The notes: generated by a model not told the origin, from the sequence alone. 64,000 bases of DNA from Niastella koreensis GR20-10 (GCF_000246855.1 NC_016609.1:8134744-8198743), one strand, 5' to 3'. Counted from the stretch's first letter, positions 1 to 8,765 are shown. Made by a program: numbers and translations.

Positions 1-465
1 GTTTGGGACATTGTTTTGAATGTATTAATAATTGCCCTGTTGCCGGCTATTGGGGAAGAATTGTTTTTCAGGGGAGCATTGCAACGTATTGTGATACAAT
101 TAACCCGTAATCCCTGGGTGGGCATTGTATTAACAGCTGTTTTATTTTCGGCCTTACACCTTCAGTTCTCGGGCTTTTTGCCAAGGATGTTCCTGGGTAT
201 TGTATTGGGCGCCTTATACTGGTTCAGCGGTAGTATTTATACAAGCATGATAGCGCATTTTGCCAACAATGCCGTACAGGTGATCGCGGCCTCTTATGCG
301 CCTGAGTATGTTGAAAAAAACCCGCAAACCCCTGTACTGGCGGCTGTTGCCAGTGGTATTGTAGTATGGGCCATACTTTGGTATTTTCAAAAACAATCTA
401 CCATTACTTATTCCAAAGTGTACGAAACAGACGAGCTTACTTCTACCAATCAATTCATAGCATAA
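1..465 (+). CDS. CPBP family intramembrane metalloprotease (C-terminal part)
   Basis: The frame is open from base 1, so the N-terminus lies outside the window; about 154 residues are visible. Three motifs of the CPBP (Abi/CAAX-like) family can be read: GEELFFRG (EExxxR), FSALHLQF (FxxxH) and HFANNA (HxxxN), spread over hydrophobic helices as expected for a glutamate/histidine intramembrane metalloprotease. Family members process or bind membrane-anchored peptides; the substrate here is unknown. The tail after the last helix is polar and Thr-rich. It is followed after a few bases by cdsA on the same strand, so it probably heads the same transcript. Confidence 0.85.
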   Translation, partial: VWDIVLNVLIIALLPAIGEELFFRGALQRIVIQLTRNPWVGIVLTAVLFSALHLQFSGFLPRMFLGIVLGALYWFSGSIYTSMIAHFANNAVQVIAASYAPEYVEKNPQTPVLAAVASGIVVWAILWYFQKQSTITYSKVYETDELTSTNQFIA

Positions 466-471
466 AAATAA

Positions 472-1380
472 GTGCTTTCGCTTATGGCGCTCAATGTAAA
501 AACATTTAAGACCAGATCGCTTACCGCAGCGGTGTTTGTAGTGGTAATGCTTACCGGACTGCTATGGAACCAGTGGAGCTTTTTTATATTGTTCTCTATT
601 ATTCATTTTGGCTGCTGGACAGAATACCAGAAACTGATTGGATTAATTGATCCCGATTATACTACCATTACCCCGTTTCATAAATATGGCGTGAAATTGG
701 CAGGGTGGTGCATCATGTTATATTTTACCAGCGACCAGTTCGGTTTATTTGGTATACCGCTGCATGAGATAGGCTGGTTTCTTGGTTTATTGTGTTTATT
801 CATACTGCCCATTGTAGAATTGTTATTCGCCAAAGAAATAAAACCAAAGAATATCGGTTATAGTGCACTTGGGTTACTCTATATTTCTTTAAGCTGGGGA
901 TTGATGATGAACCTGCGTTGTTCTTTTATTCCGCCCACTAAAGAAGGGGTGAATTTTTCAATGGATACCTGGGGCAAACTGATACCTATTGCACTCATTG
1001 TTTCCATCTGGATCAATGATACCATGGCATACATTGTTGGATCATTGATTGGGAAAACGCCTTTTTCAAAGATCTCGCCTAAGAAAACCTGGGAGGGTAC
1101 AATTGGTGGCGCTATTTTATGTGTGGTGGTGATTGCGTTGCTGGGTTATTTTACGGCGCCTGCCAATGGCTATCGTGTAATTCACTGGATTGCCATTGCC
1201 GCTATTGCAGCGGTAGTAGGTACTGCAGGTGATTTGCTGGAAAGTAAGTTAAAGCGGGTAGCTAATGTGAAAGACAGCGGGCATATTATGCCCGGACATG
1301 GGGGGTTTTTAGACCGGTTTGATTCATTACTGCTGGCTATTCCCTTTGTTTGGTTATATATTCAACTGGCACTAAAATGA
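472..1380 (+). CDS. cdsA: phosphatidate cytidylyltransferase
   Basis: Makes CDP-diacylglycerol from phosphatidic acid and CTP in the inner membrane, the branch point of phospholipid synthesis. The 302-residue protein is a string of hydrophobic helices ending in the CDP-alcohol cytidylyltransferase signature at residues about 258-284 (SKLKR, KDSG, PGHGG, LDRFD), with a Lys-rich turn KKTWEG further upstream that is also typical. The frame opens with GTG at 472, with an ATG four codons later at 484; either could be the start. The TGA overlaps the ATG of the next gene (ATGA), showing translational coupling. Together with psd downstream this is a phospholipid synthesis cluster. Confidence 0.95.
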   Translation: MLSLMALNVKTFKTRSLTAAVFVVVMLTGLLWNQWSFFILFSIIHFGCWTEYQKLIGLIDPDYTTITPFHKYGVKLAGWCIMLYFTSDQFGLFGIPLHEIGWFLGLLCLFILPIVELLFAKEIKPKNIGYSALGLLYISLSWGLMMNLRCSFIPPTKEGVNFSMDTWGKLIPIALIVSIWINDTMAYIVGSLIGKTPFSKISPKKTWEGTIGGAILCVVVIALLGYFTAPANGYRVIHWIAIAAIAAVVGTAGDLLESKLKRVANVKDSGHIMPGHGGFLDRFDSLLLAIPFVWLYIQLALK

Positions 1381-2012
1381 AATATCCTTTATTAATCAGT
1401 ATCCTGTTCTGCACTTTATTTAGCTGTAAAGCTACACCCAGGGAAGCCCCTGTGCCCCTGCTTGAATTCAAGCCCGGCATGATTGATAAAAAATTATACA
1501 AAGGCAAGATAAAAGATGGCAAGCACTGGAAAGATAAACGGGGTGAAAACGTTGTAATTCTTACTCAAACCGGCATTTACTGGTCGAATGTATACGATGC
1601 CACCCGCGGTGCAAAAATATATGCATACCACTTCATAAAAACCGGGGAAGATTCGTTTAAGGAAGTCTGGAAAATAAGTGAAGTAGTGGAAGAATGCGCG
1701 TTTGAGGTAAAGTGCGACTTTTTCAGCAATTCCCTTTCCATTACTGACCTTGACGGAGATGGCATTGCAGAAGTAGGTTTTTTACTGTACAAAGGGTGCA
1801 AGCCTGAGGCAGGACCTGAAGAAAAGAAACTGGTGTTTTATGAAGGAAAAGAGCTGTACACCATAAAGGGAACTACTACTGTTGTAAAAGGCACGGAAAA
1901 ACTGGGCGGCGAAAAAGTGGTAGAGAAAAGGTTTGAAGCCGCGCCTGAGGAATTCCTTGATTTTGCCAACAAGCAATGGAGCAGATTCGGCATTTCAAAG
2001 GCTGTTAAATAA
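1377..2012 (+). CDS. putative lipoprotein, unknown function
   Basis: A 211-residue protein starting at the ATG that overlaps the cdsA stop. The N-terminus is a lipoprotein signal (hydrophobic run ending in LFSC, followed by KATP), so the mature protein should be lipid-anchored at Cys17. Around the middle is an Asp-rich turn, TDLDGDGIAEVGF, resembling an FG-GAP/EF-hand-like calcium loop, preceded by a Cys pair (EECAFEVKC). I do not recognise a named family with certainty; similar Bacteroidota proteins with a single DLDGDG loop exist. Its position between cdsA and psd suggests co-transcription but gives no clear job. Confidence 0.75.
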   Translation: MKYPLLISILFCTLFSCKATPREAPVPLLEFKPGMIDKKLYKGKIKDGKHWKDKRGENVVILTQTGIYWSNVYDATRGAKIYAYHFIKTGEDSFKEVWKISEVVEECAFEVKCDFFSNSLSITDLDGDGIAEVGFLLYKGCKPEAGPEEKKLVFYEGKELYTIKGTTTVVKGTEKLGGEKVVEKRFEAAPEEFLDFANKQWSRFGISKAVK

Positions 2013-2065
2013 TTGTTATCCGTTATGCGGGACTATTTTGTAATTTTAACCCCTAAAATTTTTAA

Positions 2066-2722
2066 ATGACCATCCATAAAGAAGGCTATAAGAGTATATT
2101 GATCAGCGCGATAATTTTTGCTGTTATTAACCTGGCATCGTTTCGTTTATTCAGTCCGTCACTGGCCTGGTTAACCTGGTTGATATTTGTACTTACTCTT
2201 GGCCTGGTGTTATTCATTATTTCTTTCTTCCGGGTGCCCAACCGCAAATTGACCCAGGGTAGTAACCTGGTTGTTGCACCTGCCGATGGTAAAGTGGTGG
2301 TTATTGAAGAAGTGTATGATGAAGAGTACTTTAAAGACAAAAGATTACAGGTTTCTATATTCATGAGCCCGGCCAATGTGCATCAGAACAGAACGCCCGT
2401 AGCCGGTGAAGTGGTGTACAATCAATACCATAAAGGTAAATTCCTGGTGGCCTGGCATCCCAAATCTTCTACAGAGAATGAGCGTCATTCTGTAGTGATC
2501 CGCTATGCAAAAGGCGAAGTGCTGGTAAAACAAATTGCCGGCGCCCTGGCCAAAAGAATTGTAAACTACCTGAGCGTTGGTCAAAAAGTAGATCAGTGCA
2601 CGGAGATGGGTTTTATTAAATTCGGCAGCCGTGTAGATATGTTATTACCGCTGGGTACTAAAGTGAATGTGAAACTGCAGGAGGTGGTGAAAAACGGGGT
2701 AACTGTGATAGCTACTGTTTAG
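2066..2722 (+). CDS. psd: phosphatidylserine decarboxylase proenzyme
   Basis: Converts phosphatidylserine to phosphatidylethanolamine. At 218 residues this is the short (archaeal/Bacteroidota type) Psd, with two N-terminal hydrophobic segments (about 10-30 and 34-55), then the catalytic domain with APADGKV, SPANVHQNR and HPKSSTENERH. The C-terminal FGSRVD holds the self-cleavage site: Gly187-Ser188, where Ser188 becomes the pyruvoyl cofactor of the alpha subunit. It lies in the phospholipid cluster with cdsA and is followed by a strong hairpin terminator. Confidence 0.95.
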   Translation: MTIHKEGYKSILISAIIFAVINLASFRLFSPSLAWLTWLIFVLTLGLVLFIISFFRVPNRKLTQGSNLVVAPADGKVVVIEEVYDEEYFKDKRLQVSIFMSPANVHQNRTPVAGEVVYNQYHKGKFLVAWHPKSSTENERHSVVIRYAKGEVLVKQIAGALAKRIVNYLSVGQKVDQCTEMGFIKFGSRVDMLLPLGTKVNVKLQEVVKNGVTVIATV

Positions 2723-2745
2723 TCGTGAAACGTGAAATAATCCAG

Positions 2746-2777
2746 GGCGAGCTAATCACAAATAGCTCGCCTTTTTT
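2746..2777. terminator. intrinsic terminator between convergent genes
   Basis: Perfect 9-bp stem (GGCGAGCTA / TAGCTCGCC) with an 8-base loop followed by six T. It sits 23 bases after psd and just before the stop of the opposing phosphatase gene, so it ends psd transcription. Confidence 0.85.
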
Positions 2778-2780
2778 ATG

Positions 2781-3476
2781 CTAGAATATATTTTCTAATT
2801 CCTTTAGTGAATATACCGTATAGGTTGGTTTTATGGCTGGTTCAATGTTGAGGTGGTTTACATACACCTGGTCAATACCGGCATTGATGGCGCCCTGGAT
2901 ATCCGCTTCTATATTGTCACCGATCATGATGCTTTCGCCGGCTAAGGCTTTGGCTTTTTGAAAAGCGTAATCAAAGATCTCTTTGTTGGGTTTTACCAAA
3001 CTGCTTCCTTCGGAAGTGATGACCTCTATAAAAAAGTTACTGATCCCTGAATACTTTAGTTTGCTGTGTTGGATTTGTTCAAAGCCGTTAGTGATCAAAT
3101 GCAGCTTGTAGCCTTTATTGGTGAGATAGGTAAGTATTTCAACCGTATAGGGGAATAATAAAGTGCGGGTGGGCAACAGATCCAGAAAACGGGCGGCCAT
3201 ATCGCGGGCCAGTTTTTCTTCGCCTATTTTAAATTCGAGCAGGGTAAGCCACATCCTTTTCCAACGCAGGTCGTCCATTTTTATAAAGCCTTTACGAAAG
3301 CGGTCCCACAACTTTTCATTGTGCGCGGTATAATGTTCAAAAAAGCTCTCGAAACTGTGAACGCCTCTTGTTTGTAATTCGAAGGAAAGGTACAGTTCTT
3401 CGAGGGTTTGGCGGCTGTTGGCATCAAAATCCCAGAGTGTGTGGTCGAGGTCGAAAAAGATATGCCGGTACTTCAT
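2781..3476 (-). CDS. HAD hydrolase, YjjG-type noncanonical nucleotidase
   Basis: A 231-residue soluble HAD phosphatase. Motif I is FFDLDHTLWDFD near residue 8-19 (nucleophile and acid Asp), motif II is the Thr in ITNGFEQ, motif III the Lys in KPNKEIF, and motif IV is IGDNIEADI. The DHTLWDF form of motif I and the large helical cap (about 20-95) match the YjjG family, nucleotidases that remove phosphate from noncanonical pyrimidine and dUMP/dTMP-type nucleotides. It is monocistronic, convergent with psd and divergent from the SDR gene. Confidence 0.85.
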   Translation of the reverse strand: MKYRHIFFDLDHTLWDFDANSRQTLEELYLSFELQTRGVHSFESFFEHYTAHNEKLWDRFRKGFIKMDDLRWKRMWLTLLEFKIGEEKLARDMAARFLDLLPTRTLLFPYTVEILTYLTNKGYKLHLITNGFEQIQHSKLKYSGISNFFIEVITSEGSSLVKPNKEIFDYAFQKAKALAGESIMIGDNIEADIQGAINAGIDQVYVNHLNIEPAIKPTYTVYSLKELENIF

Positions 3477-3520
3477 TCCGCAAGTTACAAAATATGTGTT
3501 TTGTAATTAATTTAGCAATT

Positions 3521-4222
3521 ATGAATGTTGTAATTACCGGAGCTTCAAGAGGATTTGGCAAAGCCATTGCCCATGTATTTGCACAAAACGGGCACAATCT
3601 TGTTTTAACATCGCGCAATGAAGTGGCTTTATACAATGCCATGCAGGAATTTATGACTGTTTATCCTGCCATTACCGTAAAAGCCAAAGCCTTTGATATT
3701 TCCATAAAGGAGCAGGCGCAGGCTTTTGGCCAATGGGTATTGGGTTTGCAGCTGCCTGTAGATGTGTTGGTGAATAATGCCGGTCTGTTTGATCCCGGCA
3801 GTGTTTACAATGAACCCGATGGCACCCTGGAACATATGATGGCGGTGAATTTATACAGCGCTTACCATGTAACCCGGTCGGTAATAGATCAGATGATCGC
3901 TCAAAAAAGCGGTCACATCTTTAACATGTGTTCCATTGCTTCGTTCAAGGCCTATGCGAATGGCGGTGCTTACAGCATCAGCAAATATGCATTGGCCGGG
4001 TTTTCTACCAACCTGCGCGAAGAAATGAAGCCGTTTGGCATAAAAGTTACGGCTGTATATCCGGGTGCTGCCATGACCGACTCATGGGCCGGGAGCGGGG
4101 TTGATCCCAAACGAATTATGGAAGCCAGTGATATTGCGAAAATGATCTATACTGCATCACAGTTATCGCCGCAGGCCTGTGTGGAAGAAATTGTATTACG
4201 CCCACAATTGGGCGACTTATAA
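3521..4222 (+). CDS. short-chain dehydrogenase/reductase
   Basis: A classical 233-residue SDR oxidoreductase. Visible parts are the nucleotide-binding TGASRGFG (residues 6-13), NNAG (86-89) and the catalytic set Ser138, Tyr151 and Lys155 (YSISK). I chose the ATG at 3521 because the fold begins four residues later; an open frame runs about 150 bases further upstream into the neighbouring divergent gene but has no SDR sequence. The Arg after TGAS suggests NADP preference. Substrate cannot be read from the sequence. The 3-prime spacer is made of short repeats. Confidence 0.88.
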   Translation: MNVVITGASRGFGKAIAHVFAQNGHNLVLTSRNEVALYNAMQEFMTVYPAITVKAKAFDISIKEQAQAFGQWVLGLQLPVDVLVNNAGLFDPGSVYNEPDGTLEHMMAVNLYSAYHVTRSVIDQMIAQKSGHIFNMCSIASFKAYANGGAYSISKYALAGFSTNLREEMKPFGIKVTAVYPGAAMTDSWAGSGVDPKRIMEASDIAKMIYTASQLSPQACVEEIVLRPQLGDL

Positions 4223-4224
4223 TC

Positions 4225-4306
4225 AATAGCCAATTGGCAATTTGCAATTGAACTTATTACCATTTAACCTTGCCGATTGCCGATTGTCTATTGCCAATTG
4301 GTTTAA
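4225..4306. repeat. degenerate short-word tandem repeat (CCAATTGGCAATT / GCCGATT type)
   Basis: The spacer after the SDR gene is built from variants of GCCAATTGGCAATT and GCCGATT. The 17-mer TTGCCGATTGCCGATTG at 4270-4286 occurs again, identical, inside the mutL coding sequence at 26092-26108. Confidence 0.7.
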
Positions 4307-4352
4307 CGCGCCTTTAACGCTAACATAATCACCAGTCTAAACCGGCAAAATT

Positions 4353-4360
4353 TATATTTG
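4353..4360 (+). promoter_or_regulatory. candidate -7 promoter element (TATATTTG)
   Basis: Matches the Bacteroidota -7 consensus TAnnTTTG. Its last three bases are the TTG that opens the BatD-like frame, so transcription would begin inside or after that codon; no clear -33 element is seen. Confidence 0.4.
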
Positions 4361-6223
4361 TTACAGGTAGTAAAGCCGAATCATAAAACGAAAAGCATCA
4401 GGAAATTTCTACATATCATTTTAGCGGGGCTGTTTTGCTGCATTTGCTGCGGGCCGTTGCTGGCGCAGGTGAAGTTTTATACTATTGTCAGTGAATCGCC
4501 CATTACTGCGCATCAGACCTTCCAGGTGCAATATGTTGTTGAGGGCGGCAATAGCATCAGGCAGTTTGTGGTGCCCAGGTTTAAAGATTTTGAAGTAGCT
4601 GAAATGTTCGATTACAGCACCAGCAGTTTTGGCCAGGGCCATGCGCTGGATACTTATTCCAAAATAATTGTATTGATAGCCTCTAGAAAGGGAAAGTTTA
4701 CGGTTCCCGGCGCCAGTGCGATCATTAATGGAAAACAAATGCATTCCAATGCGGTGCCGATAGCTGTAAAGGCCGGCGTGCCGGGTATGAACAATATTAA
4801 CCCCGATGACATCGATACGGAGGAAGAATCCCTGTTGCATCCGGGTGATGATATAAAGGATAAAATAGAAAAGAACCTGTTCCTGCGGGTAGAAACCAGT
4901 AAGAACAGCTGTTATGTTGGTGAGCCATTGATGGTGACTTATAAAGCCTATTCCCGCCTGAACGTTAACTCCCAGGTGGTAAAACGGCCTTCCCTAACCG
5001 GGTTTAGTGTTATGGAAATGGTGGATGCGTATGATGGCAAACCGGAGATCGAGAAACTGAATGGCCGCTCGTATTATACCAACCTGGTTCGTAAAGTTCA
5101 GTTGTTTCCCTTACAGGAAGGCAGTTATACGCTTGATCCCGCCGAAGTGGAGAGTGTTGTTCACTTTGTAAAAACGAATGAACCGGCCAATAAAAAGCGT
5201 ACCCCTTCGCTGAATAACCTGAATGCCACGCCTATGTATCCCATGGCCGTGGACCACCGCACGGTTTTGCGCACGGCCCCTGTAACCATCACGGTAAAAC
5301 CACTGCCAACCGCCAATCAGCCGGCTGATTTTTCAGGCGCCGTTGGGCAATTTAAGCTCACGGTTAAACCGCCGCCTGCTCCCATCCATACGGGCGACCT
5401 GGTAAAAATTCAGGTAACTGTAAGCGGTAGCGGCAACCTGTCGTTACTTACGCCACCGGTCATAAAATGGCCGCGGGGTGTTGATACGGCCGAACCTGCC
5501 GTGAAAGAGAACATCAATAAATATGTTTTCCCGTTAAGCGGGTCTAAAACATTTGAATATTCCTTTGCTGCACCCGATACCGGTGATTATGTAATTCCCG
5601 TGGCGCGCATGCCTTATTACGACCCGAAGGAAAAGAAATATAAAACGGCTGTCAGCGATTCCATTACCATGCATGTGGTACCGGGGGTAAAAAAAGTGGT
5701 TAATGACGCTGAGCTGGTAGTTAACCAGGGAACGGGCATTGACCCCAGGGTTTATTATTTCAGCCTGATCGTCCTGGCGATCATTGGTGCTATTGTTTAC
5801 CAGGTGGTTTTTTTACGCAAATCGAAAAAGAAAGAAATAGCAGCGAAGGCTGTAGCGCCTGCTCCGGTGAAAGAAGCGCCTCCTGGGCCTGAACAAATAG
5901 TTACCGGTTTGTTGAAAAATGCAAAGCTGGCATTACAAGCGAATCAACCACCCATTTTTTACCGGGAAGTGCAACAGGCGCTTTGGCAAACTGTACGGGA
6001 TACCTGGCAGGTATTGCCTTCAAAGTTGAATAAGTACCACACAACTCAATTGCTGGCCGACAAAGGCGTGCCCGCCGAAACCATCCGCAACTTTTCGGCT
6101 GTGCTCGATGAATGCGAATGGGCATTGTATACCCCCGATCAATCCATTAATAGTATGGAAGCGCTGCTGGAGAAGGCTGAGGGGTTGTTGAAAGAACTAA
6201 TGGAGATGAGTCGGCAATCGTGA
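4358..6223 (+). CDS. BatD-like protein
   Basis: A 621-residue (from TTG) exported protein of the BatD family, which in Bacteroidota belongs to the Bat aerotolerance / MoxR-VWA modules; this copy stands alone with no batA/B/C or moxR visible. The N-terminus is a signal peptide with an unusual Cys cluster (FCCICCGPLLAQ), then Ig-like beta repeats (GNSIRQFVVPRF, GEPLMVTYKAYSR, GDLVKIQVTVSGSGNL), one transmembrane helix at about 468-486 followed by a Lys-rich stop-transfer, and a cytoplasmic helical tail. There is no ATG near the start; TTG 4358 is the only usual start codon upstream of the signal peptide, yet it overlaps a promoter-like motif, so the start is uncertain. The last residues (SRQS) are encoded by repeat sequence. 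Confidence 0.8.
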   Translation: MLQVVKPNHKTKSIRKFLHIILAGLFCCICCGPLLAQVKFYTIVSESPITAHQTFQVQYVVEGGNSIRQFVVPRFKDFEVAEMFDYSTSSFGQGHALDTYSKIIVLIASRKGKFTVPGASAIINGKQMHSNAVPIAVKAGVPGMNNINPDDIDTEEESLLHPGDDIKDKIEKNLFLRVETSKNSCYVGEPLMVTYKAYSRLNVNSQVVKRPSLTGFSVMEMVDAYDGKPEIEKLNGRSYYTNLVRKVQLFPLQEGSYTLDPAEVESVVHFVKTNEPANKKRTPSLNNLNATPMYPMAVDHRTVLRTAPVTITVKPLPTANQPADFSGAVGQFKLTVKPPPAPIHTGDLVKIQVTVSGSGNLSLLTPPVIKWPRGVDTAEPAVKENINKYVFPLSGSKTFEYSFAAPDTGDYVIPVARMPYYDPKEKKYKTAVSDSITMHVVPGVKKVVNDAELVVNQGTGIDPRVYYFSLIVLAIIGAIVYQVVFLRKSKKKEIAAKAVAPAPVKEAPPGPEQIVTGLLKNAKLALQANQPPIFYREVQQALWQTVRDTWQVLPSKLNKYHTTQLLADKGVPAETIRNFSAVLDECEWALYTPDQSINSMEALLEKAEGLLKELMEMSRQS

Positions 6224-6411
6224 ATCGGCAATGAGTAATGTCGTGAAACGGCAAACGGCTCGCTACGATGAAACATACTTCACTATTTTCATTTCCCACT
6301 CCATTTCAACCTTCGCCCTTTATCAACGCTATCAACCACATTCTTCTTACCGAAACGCCTCACTTTAAACCCTTGTCAACATGTTAATTTGTTAACCCGT
6401 CAACCCGTCAA
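6204..6411. repeat. repeat-filled spacer (TCGGCAATC, CGTGAAACGGC, GTCAACC words)
   Basis: Short words repeat here: TCGGCAATCGTGAATCGGCAAT, which also forms the 3-prime end of the BatD-like gene, then GTCGTGAAACGGCAAACGG, and GTTAACCCGTCAACCCGTCAAC just before the opposing response regulator stop. No gene or clean terminator seen. Confidence 0.55.
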
Positions 6412-7113
6412 CTACTCCGTGTACTTATAACCAACTCCACGTACAGAATGAAAATAACGGGGATTACGGCTATCGCTCTCAAAATATTTACGAAAGTTCA
6501 ATATGAAGTTATCGATGGTGCGGGTAGTGGGATACACGTTGTAGCCCCAAACTGTTTGCAGGATCTTTTCCCTTGGCACCACATCGTTCTTGTTTTCGAA
6601 TAACAGCTTCAGCAGCATAGCTTCTTTTTTACTGAGCTGAATGCGTTGTCCTTCCTTTGTAAGCGCTTCCTGGGCATTAAAATCAATAGTATGGCCACCG
6701 AACTGATAGGTATCGCCTACGGTGTCCTTATCCTGCATCTTTTTGTTCTTGTCGATGAGTTTTTGTACCCGCAATAACAGCTCTTCGAGGTTGAAAGGCT
6801 TGGTGAGATAGTCATCGGCGCCTTTTTTCAAACCCAGAACGCGGTCGGAGCTGGTGTTCTTGGCGCTGAGGATAAGAATGGGTACGTGGTTATTTTGCAC
6901 GCGAACGGTTTCGGTTATGTTAATGCCGTCTACATCGGGCAGCATTACATCGAGTATGATGAGGTCGAAATATTCGCTCTGGATCTTTTGCAGGGCTTCA
7001 CTACCTGTATAGGCAGAAGTAATTTCATACTGTTCCAGTTCCAGGTTCAGCTTTAATGCTTCATGCAGGTTTTCTTCGTCTTCAACCAGTAATATGGATG
7101 GTTTATTGCTCAT
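6412..7113 (-). CDS. OmpR/PhoB-type response regulator
   Basis: A 233-residue regulator: receiver domain (about 1-120) with acidic pair Glu11/Asp12, phospho-acceptor Asp55 (LDVMLP), and Lys105 (LTKPF), then a winged-helix DNA-binding domain with the Trans_reg_C end pattern RTIDNFILNFRKYF and HSVRGVGYKY. It is the last gene of a gldH-kinase-regulator operon, its start overlapping the kinase end by 11 bases. Targets are not evident. Confidence 0.93.
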   Translation of the reverse strand: MSNKPSILLVEDEENLHEALKLNLELEQYEITSAYTGSEALQKIQSEYFDLIILDVMLPDVDGINITETVRVQNNHVPILILSAKNTSSDRVLGLKKGADDYLTKPFNLEELLLRVQKLIDKNKKMQDKDTVGDTYQFGGHTIDFNAQEALTKEGQRIQLSKKEAMLLKLLFENKNDVVPREKILQTVWGYNVYPTTRTIDNFILNFRKYFESDSRNPRYFHSVRGVGYKYTE

Positions 7114-8095
7114 GGGCGTGTTTTGCGGTAAAACTTACCATAAAATTACTGCCTCTGGGTGTATTATCAGTCACCCTGATGTGTCCGTGGTGATCTTCTA
7201 CAATCTTTTTACAAAGGTAAAGCCCCAAACCGGTGCCTTTGGTGGTGCGGGTGGTTTCATTACCTATGCGGTAAAACTTTTCAAACACCCGTTTCTTTTC
7301 ATCATCGGGTATACCGGCGCCTTCATCGAGTACCTGGAACAGGATGGTGCGGTTCTTTTGCGTGAGTTTACAGGTAATAATGCCTTCTTTGGGCGAATAT
7401 TTGATGGCATTCTCAATCAGGTTGTTTACCAGAATCTGTAACAGTAAGGCGTCACCGTCCATATCTATCTCCGGTTCTATTTCGCTGTGAAATTGCCGGT
7501 CGGGAAAGCGGTTGCGAAAGTCGTTAATGGCTGTTTTTACCAGGTCACTCAGTTCCAGTTCTTCTTTGGTGATGCGGTAACGGCCGCCTTCGAGCTGCGA
7601 TGATACCAGGATATTGCTGGCCAGGGTATTCAGCCGGTTGGTTTCCTGCAGGGTGGCCTGCAGCATTTTTTGTTTCTTTTCTTCGGGCAGGGAATATTTC
7701 AGCAGGGTCTCCAGGTTCAGCTTGGCAATAGCGATGGGTGTTTTTAACTCATGCGTTATGGCCATCATAAAGTTTTCCTGCTGGTTTTGTAAACGGATCT
7801 GGCGGCGTACGGCCTGGTAAACAAAAATGGACGCAGTTAAAATAACTATGAGGAAAATACCGCCTTCGCCAAGGTATTGAATGTCTTTAAGATGCCGGGC
7901 TTCAACAATGGCCTGGTATTTTGTTTGAAAAGCGGGATCGTCCATTTTCAACTCGCTGAGCTTGTAGGCCGCCGTTTGGTGATTTTGTTTTTCGAGGGCA
8001 ATAAACCACCAGATCAATGCCGCTACTATATAAAACAGCAATAACCAGTATACAATACTGGCAACTGCCAGTCGCTTTTTTGTAAATACGTCCAT
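7103..8095 (-). CDS. membrane sensor histidine kinase
   Basis: A 330-residue kinase with transmembrane helices at about 10-33 and 75-95 enclosing a short (about 40-residue) helical periplasmic loop, too small for a folded ligand domain. The H-box is MAITHELKTP with His115, the N-box NNLIENAIKYS (Asn225/Asn229), G1 DEGAGIP (257-263) and G2 GTGLGL (287-292), so all catalytic parts are present. It lies 9 bases after gldH and overlaps the response regulator, forming one transcript. The small sensor loop suggests membrane or partner-protein sensing, possibly GldH itself (inference). Confidence 0.93.
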   Translation of the reverse strand: MDVFTKKRLAVASIVYWLLLFYIVAALIWWFIALEKQNHQTAAYKLSELKMDDPAFQTKYQAIVEARHLKDIQYLGEGGIFLIVILTASIFVYQAVRRQIRLQNQQENFMMAITHELKTPIAIAKLNLETLLKYSLPEEKKQKMLQATLQETNRLNTLASNILVSSQLEGGRYRITKEELELSDLVKTAINDFRNRFPDRQFHSEIEPEIDMDGDALLLQILVNNLIENAIKYSPKEGIITCKLTQKNRTILFQVLDEGAGIPDDEKKRVFEKFYRIGNETTRTTKGTGLGLYLCKKIVEDHHGHIRVTDNTPRGSNFMVSFTAKHAHEQ

Positions 8096-8104
8096 GAGAA
8101 CAAC

Positions 8105-8608
8105 TTATAAATCCTGTTGAGCTTTTTGAAGCCGGATGCCAACGTTCATTACGTTCTTCAGAGGGTCTTCCCGCATAATGTTTTCCAGTTTGAAACGATA
8201 AGTACCTGCGCTCAGGTGTTCGGGATTCTGTGGCGGGGTGATCTGGATACGGTGTTCGTAAATATCATCCATTCCACTGCCCAGCCAGCCTTTGTTATCG
8301 GTAGCCAGTTGCAGGTTCAGGGGCTGGTTGTTCACCGCACCGCCGGGAGATTCGGTATGGATGTTGAGCCAGATGTTTTTATAGCGATAAGCATCTGTAT
8401 GCCTGATAACGATAAAAATATTATACCGGCTTATGGTATCCTCGGGTTGTATAGTGAAGGTTATTTCGGGCTTGTAGTTGCTGCTCCAGGATTGCTGGGG
8501 GATGGTGACGTTTTTTTCAAACACATCTACCTTATCACAAGCGGGAAGCAGGAAGCAGGAAGTAAGAAGTACGAAGTACGAGATATAATTTAGGATACTT
8601 TTGTTCAA
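8105..8608 (-). CDS. gldH: gliding motility lipoprotein GldH
   Basis: A 167-residue lipoprotein of the GldH family, required for gliding and linked to type IX secretion in Bacteroidota. After the lipobox Cys24 (LLPAC) comes the typical DKVDVFEKN start, then SRYNIFIVIRHTDAYRYKNIWLNI and KGWLGSGMDDIYEHR, which match the family pattern of a Tyr-rich beta region and a GxGxxD turn. The signal peptide (residues 11-23) is encoded by degenerate heptamer repeats (TACTTC/TGCTTCC words at 8541-8580) like those seen in spacers elsewhere. An earlier Cys18 (LLTSC) is a second possible lipobox. It is first in an operon with a two-component system. Confidence 0.88.
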   Translation of the reverse strand: MNKSILNYISYFVLLTSCFLLPACDKVDVFEKNVTIPQQSWSSNYKPEITFTIQPEDTISRYNIFIVIRHTDAYRYKNIWLNIHTESPGGAVNNQPLNLQLATDNKGWLGSGMDDIYEHRIQITPPQNPEHLSAGTYRFKLENIMREDPLKNVMNVGIRLQKAQQDL

Positions 8609-8636
8609 GGTATTTTTTTAGGCAAATATAACAGTT

Positions 8637-8720
8637 TATGGTTACCGGTTTCCAGTTCCCGGTTACCGGGAGATCAACGATTGGGTATCCCGGGATCTGG
8701 TAACCGGCAACCGGTAACAA
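8637..8720. repeat. GTTACCGGTT-type repeat with inverted ends
   Basis: The spacer upstream of gldH is bounded by a perfect 10-bp inverted repeat, GTTACCGGTT (8641-8650) and AACCGGTAAC (8709-8718), with further TTCCCGGTTACCGGG and CCGGCAACCGG words between. The same words recur near 61050. Confidence 0.6.
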
Positions 8721-8765
8721 GCCGCTTATTTCGCGTATTATTCATACACTTCCATTGCAACTTCT

